NCBI GenBank assembly: GCA_003427395.1
Contig: BFEA01000035.1
Coordinates: 922,098-968,073 of the forward strand
Length of the DNA: 45,976 bases
Direction: 5' to 3'
Origin: Chara braunii
Taxonomy: Eukaryota; Streptophyta; Charophyceae; Charales; Characeae
The position numbers and the translations under genes were made by a program. This document shows, piece by piece, positions 41,444 to 45,976 of this stretch (position 1 is its first letter; each line of letters begins with the position of its first letter). The notes under the pieces are model-generated. The model was given only the letters and a program-made list of their open reading frames with translations, made no database searches and was not told the origin of the DNA.

Positions 41444-41977
41444 CTGCCCAGCATAAACAACAGAGAGGACATACCCAACGACCAGCGACACATTACCCGT
41501 GTCATTCCAATAACACAAATGCACATACAGAAAGCAACCGCAGTGCTTCAGCTTCCAGGGACTGATCAGTATAACCAAAGAGAAGCAGCTGGTGAAAGAA
41601 AACACACATCAGTTCATCACAAGAGTTCATCTTCGAGTGCATCCAGTTGCAAACCAAAATCTGCAAGGTACAAACAGGGCATGATCATGACAGGACCGTT
41701 CGGCATTATTTACTCGAATGAAGGAATCAAACAAATTGCAGCACATGTGTTGACCATATACCTCCGCATCATTTGGGAAGAGAGGGCGACTGAAGTACTT
41801 CTCTGCATGACTGGCTGAGCGCACATTCCACAGGTTCCGAAGCACTTGTCCAATTGCAGGCAGCATGCAGGAGGGAGATTCATCATTCAGCAAAGGTCAC
41901 CCCATGGCATGGCAAAATACAGGCAGAGTATTGCTGTGGTTCGGAACCTGTGATGCGAGAATGAAGCAAGGACCTAC

Positions 41978-42055
41978 TTTCGCAATGTGTTCATCCTTCA
42001 TAAGCAGACGCCTATCAAACTCCTGTAGCATTGTCGTCATCATGAGCTCCACGCG
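41978..42055 (-). CDS. Kinesin-14 stalk exon (most upstream found)
   Basis: Twenty-six codons: RVELMMTTMLQEFDRRLLMK, then DEHIAK. The acceptor is TTCTGCAG|CGCGTG and the donor AAA|GTAGGT; both phase 0 and compatible with the next exon. QEFDRR---K-EHI resembles the QEIERR---Q-EHL segment of KCH kinesins just after the CH domain. It is short, so this call rests on order, phase and family resemblance. Confidence 0.68.
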
Positions 42056-44183
42056 CTGCAGAAGACGTCAAATGCAGCAGGATTTGCAACATGAATACAT
42101 GCATGCATCCACACACAGGCCAATGCCCTAGCTGATCTAGCTCAAATACTACAGAAGCTGCAACGTATCCTGTGTGTTGGCTATACCCAAAATAAAAACA
42201 AAAATGCAAAAACCAAGCCAACATAAACGAACAGCAACATCCGCGAAATATGTCAAATTCTCTGCATCAAAATCAGCAACAAAACAATATGGCATCATCA
42301 ACGATAAAACACATTTCCTGATCACAAAAACATACACCTTGTTCGACATCAATACGACCTCCAAAAGAAATGACAAAGACACAAGCACATAAGTGATGCA
42401 CAACAGTGCAAGTCATAAAGTGGGAAGACCACTTGCACGAGCGGAAGGAAGTCAGCAGTTTGCACAGCTACGCGTCTGATGGCAACCACAAGCACAAGAA
42501 GAAAAATGGATCCTCGAAGAGAACCAACGTTTCCCAGACGCAAAACCAGAGCAAACCCACATCAAGATGCACAGCACACTTCCAAGATCGATAAAAGAAA
42601 GGGGGTTCCCTGATTGCTAAATACAAAAACGGATTCAATATTTAAATGAGCTGCAAGGAAAGAGAAGAAACCCCAATAACCATACCTGTAAATCATTGAA
42701 TAGAAAACCCAGCTTTACAAGCAGAAAGAGGTTGGAAGCAAAGAGGAGGCCACAAAAGAACGTAGATGAGATCGTAACAGGGGAACTCACTAGCAGCAAA
42801 AAGTGAAAGAACACTTCCCAATGCAACCGACAAGAAAAAACAAATATAAAGAAAGGTGGGTAAGCTTCAAAGCACATGACACTAGAAAGGAGAAGGGGCT
42901 GAACATCCACAGCATCTTCCAAACATCACGCATAATCAATAGCTCGAAGTCAACCATCAACACCACTATCAAATCACATATCAAAAAAATGAAGCATCAG
43001 AAAAAGGTTCAAAAAGCACAATACTCAGCATCCAACAAGCAATCAATCCCAGCATCAAACACCTCCAAGATCAACTGTCAGAATCTCAAGGAGCAAATCA
43101 CTCTCTCGAAGTCCTACACTTAATCTTCAGAATGAGCATCAAACCTTGATATGGCTGAACACCACTGCACATTGGCACCAGCTTCCACATCCAGTATCAT
43201 CCATTAACATCAACATCAAACATCAAACATCGCTGGATCTTCATCAATTTTTTATCAGATCAACACCAACACCATCTTTGAGGTCAACTTTATGCACAAG
43301 GGCCTAAACTGGACTCGCGAAAGCAAAACCAAAAAGTAACACCAACACCATCTTCAGGGTCAACTTTACCAATTCCAAAACTATGAAAGCAAACTCTGTG
43401 ACAGAAAATCACAGCAGTGACTTCTCCAATTCAATTACTGCAGCAATCCACAATATAATTAACTTCTACAGTCTTTCTGTCACCTGCCTCATCAACCTCT
43501 ATACAACATTGACACTGCCTATTTCAACATTCAGCACCAGATTCAAAAACATCTGACACGTACATCTATGCAACGTCACCTTCCAAGTTATAACCACAGG
43601 GGCATACATCTATACATCTATGCTGACCTCCCAGCTACTTCTGACGCCTACTTCTGACGCCAGCTTCTGCACTGACTTGAATGCCTTATTCTATGGAAAC
43701 TTCTCTGCCAGCTCCTACAGCAAATTCAATACCTAACTGTGTTAACCTCTATCAGCCCATGAATGCTCACGCCCGCTGACACAGCAGATGGAACCTTCAC
43801 TATTGTCAAAATGAAAGAATAATTGTACCTACATAGGGGCATTGAAGTTAGCCACTTGGACGCAGCTAAAACTTAGAGACTTGTCACATGCAGAGGTCAA
43901 GCTTAAACCTTCTATTAGATCTATCAGCTCAACAGAGAGTCAGAGGCAAAGCTGCAACAGCAAGAAGAAAGCCCGCTCTCAATCTCACTCCTCAAATTGC
44001 TCGCGGAGCCAACCAGCAAACCCAAATGCTTAAGAGTTGAAACTGCTTCATTAGTCAGCAATTGAGGTCAAACAAGAGCTTTCCTGGAGATGTGTGAGAA
44101 GGTGGTGGACTAATAGACTGGAGGGCATTCAATTGCCAGCAATGCAGAACCTGTTAAATACTTCCAATTGGCAACAGTGGACG
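42056..44183. other. Upstream intron, no exon recognised
   Basis: A/C-rich on the plus strand (T-rich on the minus strand). Weak direct repeats occur, for example ACACCAACACCATCTT at about 43263 and 43341, and CTTCTGACGCC near 43639-43660. Minus-strand frames are hydrophobic because of T-richness and not because of a membrane protein. No CH-domain exon was found. Confidence 0.35.
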
Positions 44184-45262
44184 GGCGAGGTCAGACTTAT
44201 CAGGGATCACTGGTGCAACTGAGACTCGAGGACCACAAAGAGCCCACCATCGATGGCCAAATTATGTTCATCATTATGTGGGCATGCCATCAATCTCCCC
44301 AAGTCAAGCAGCGGTCACCTCCTCAGAACCTTCCTGAGGACCTCTTCATGAGTCATAATCAGCCAGCCACCGACCACCAAGCAACTGCACTGGAGAGAAC
44401 TTCCCACAGTCACCGAAGAATTGCACTGGAGGCGGCTGCCAGGAGCCGCCATAGCCCTGCAGAAGAGGCAACTGCATGCATGGACGCGGAAGCCTTGCAA
44501 TGGGACGAGCTATTAACTCGTGTGCGAAGCTGCTGAAAGACTGATTTCTTCTTGGAGGAGCACAACCAAGTAGTTCCTCACAGTTTCATTAAGACTTGAC
44601 AATGTGAAGTCAATGACACCTAGCCTTAATAGCACTCCGCTGGAGATCTTACCTTCACTGTAGAGGGGGTGGAACGGGTGGGTTGGTGGGAAAAGAGGGA
44701 GGGTGGGGAAGGAGTCCGTTCAACTTATTAGTCCTGGTGAGTTTCTTGTATCAGCTGCAGACTGTCCTTCCTATGTCACAATGGCCACAAGGTTTAGTCA
44801 CATCGACCAGTCCTGTTCGTGAAGAGGTCAGACTTGTCAGGGATAACTGGTGCAACTGAGACTCGAGGACCACAAAGAGCCCGCCATCGATGGCCAAATT
44901 ATGTTCATCATTATTTGGGCATGCCATCAATCTCCCCAAGTCAAGCAGCGGTCACTTCCTCAGAGCCTTCCTGTGGACATCTTCATGAGTCATAATCAGC
45001 CAGCCACAGGCCACCAAGAGGGAGGGTGGGTCAAGCAGCGGTCACTTCCTCAGAGCCTTCCTGTGGACATCTTCAAGAGTCATAATCAGCCAGTCACCGG
45101 CCACCAAGAGGGAGGGTGGGGAAGCAGTCCGTTTGACTTATTAGTCCTGCTGAGCTGCTTGTATCACCTCAGGCTCCGAAAGTGCTGAGTTTACTACTAT
45201 CAGCTGCAGACTGTCCTTCCTATGTCACAATGGCCACAAGGTTTAGTCACATCAGCCAGTCC
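44184..45262. repeat. Mosaic of two interleaved direct repeats
   Basis: Unit 1 (GGTCAGACTTATCAGGGATC... to GTCATAATCAGCCAGCCACC) lies at about 44190-44384 and 44825-45018, with a short third piece at about 45029-45108 (TCAAGCAGCGGTCACTTCCT onward). Unit 2 (AGGGAGGGTGGGGAAG.AGTC... to TTTAGTCACATC) lies at about 44696-44806 and 45110-45254, the second with a roughly 40-bp insertion. The unit order shows at least two rounds of duplication. The 122-codon plus-strand ORF at 44168..44536 has no known domain. Confidence 0.75.
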
Positions 45263-45938
45263 CACTTGGAAAAAGATGCTGCTGCACATCATATATTTCA
45301 ACCACGAGGTACAGCAACCTTCCCTCAAAGACCACCAGAACTTGAGAAATGGAGTACACGATGAACTTCAGATGTCCCTGTGTTATTCCATCTCTCAAGG
45401 GAATCAAACTGTTACCAAGATAAAGAGATTAGGGGAGAACCAAGGCGCTACCAAGGTTAGAGGCACCTGTCCCATGGTACATGCAAAACAGTAAGAGAGG
45501 AGAACTGAAAGGCTTTGGTACCATGCCCTACTTTTGTACCGTAGGGCTGCGGTAGAAGTTTCTGGTGGGTACAGTACAGGCAAAAATAGAGATCCAATAG
45601 GATAACTCTGGTAGGAACAGTGGTAGTCAGTACATATGGAGTCACCAAGTGTCCGGTCCCGGTCAAGTTGCAGTTCAGTCCCAGGAAGGGCCCTACAACA
45701 GGCCCAAACTTTGTTGACCCAGCAGGGCCTGACACAGAGGGCCAGAGTCACGTGGGAGGCATTGCCACATGCACAAGAGGGTGGCCATGCAGAAGCGCTG
45801 CGGCCGTTATTGCGCACCAAGATCTCGGACCTGTGAGCAGTGTCTGGCGAGGAAGTAGTCGAGGGGGCTGGGTGTAACCACAGTACAGCACAGTACATAG
45901 AGGAAGGCACTCACAGAGAGATTGCAGGACCTGTGCAC

Positions 45939-45940
<2 letters not shown>
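45263..45940. other. Intron or upstream DNA, no gene seen
   Basis: Overlapping ORFs occur on both strands but none shows a recognisable domain. GGTACC/GTACAG-type words recur near 45.47-45.60 kb. Confidence 0.3.

Positions 45941-45976
<36 letters not shown>
45941..45976. repeat. GA microsatellite at the right edge
   Basis: Pure GA repeat running off the window; the contig probably breaks or continues in this repeat. Confidence 0.95.

Noticed and set aside
42635-42922. Membrane protein on the minus strand
   Set aside because: Hydrophobicity follows from T-rich intron sequence; there is no splice-compatible or homologous context.
44168-44536. 122-codon ORF as a host exon
   Set aside because: It overlaps a duplicated repeat unit and shows no recognisable domain.

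Overview
This is eukaryotic nuclear DNA, not a bacterial contig. Its one clear host gene is a plant-type kinesin-14 on the minus strand. The gene is split into at least eight short exons (about 1.16 kb in total) over about 40 kb, with introns full of decayed LINEs, an LTR retrotransposon, SINE-like and MITE-like repeats and long CT/GA/CA microsatellites. The motor, the neck and the region before the coiled coil look like the calponin-homology-domain kinesin-14s (KCH type) of streptophytes. I infer a streptophyte with a large, repeat-rich, long-intron genome. A charophyte such as Chara would fit, but this window does not prove the species.

The kinesin reads right to left: stalk exons at 42.0, 41.4 and 40.7 kb, an 18.5-kb intron, the neck exon at 21.9 kb, then motor exons at 11.3, 6.3, 4.7 and 2.3 kb (P-loop GQTGSGKT, switch I NERSSRSH). 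The end of the motor (switch II onwards) lies left of the window, and the expected CH domain lies right of it. The intron at 2437..4633 has all the signals of a rare U12-type AT-AC intron.

Layout: 0-2.3 kb, direct repeats, one MITE and one assembly duplication. 2.3-11.4 kb, motor exons separated by 3'-end LINE fragments. 12.2-17.6 kb, a gap, two copies of a Nextera mosaic-end junction and a 1726-bp duplicated block, largely artefactual, with LINE 3' ends. 17.6-26.9 kb, SINE-like, fold-back and GC-rich dispersed repeats around the neck exon. 26.9-30.5 kb, a possible LTR and ORF-poor decayed DNA. 31-38.3 kb, a broken Ty3/Gypsy element (gag, protease, RT/RNase H and the integrase zinc domain, all disrupted). 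38.3-46 kb, stalk exons and repetitive intron or upstream DNA.

The most interesting signal is at 32.3-33.05 kb, in the AT-rich stretch just before the Gypsy gag. It is an array of hairpins whose 20-nt loop is almost invariant (ATGTTCCATAAGTTTGGGTG) while the flanking arms change from copy to copy and stay complementary. A second array of a different motif follows at 33.34-33.9 kb. This looks like a structured RNA (or DNA) leader that I do not recognise.

The assembly itself is suspect in places. Three single-N joins are each flanked by exactly 95 bp of identical sequence, and the Tn5 adapter junctions are still present.
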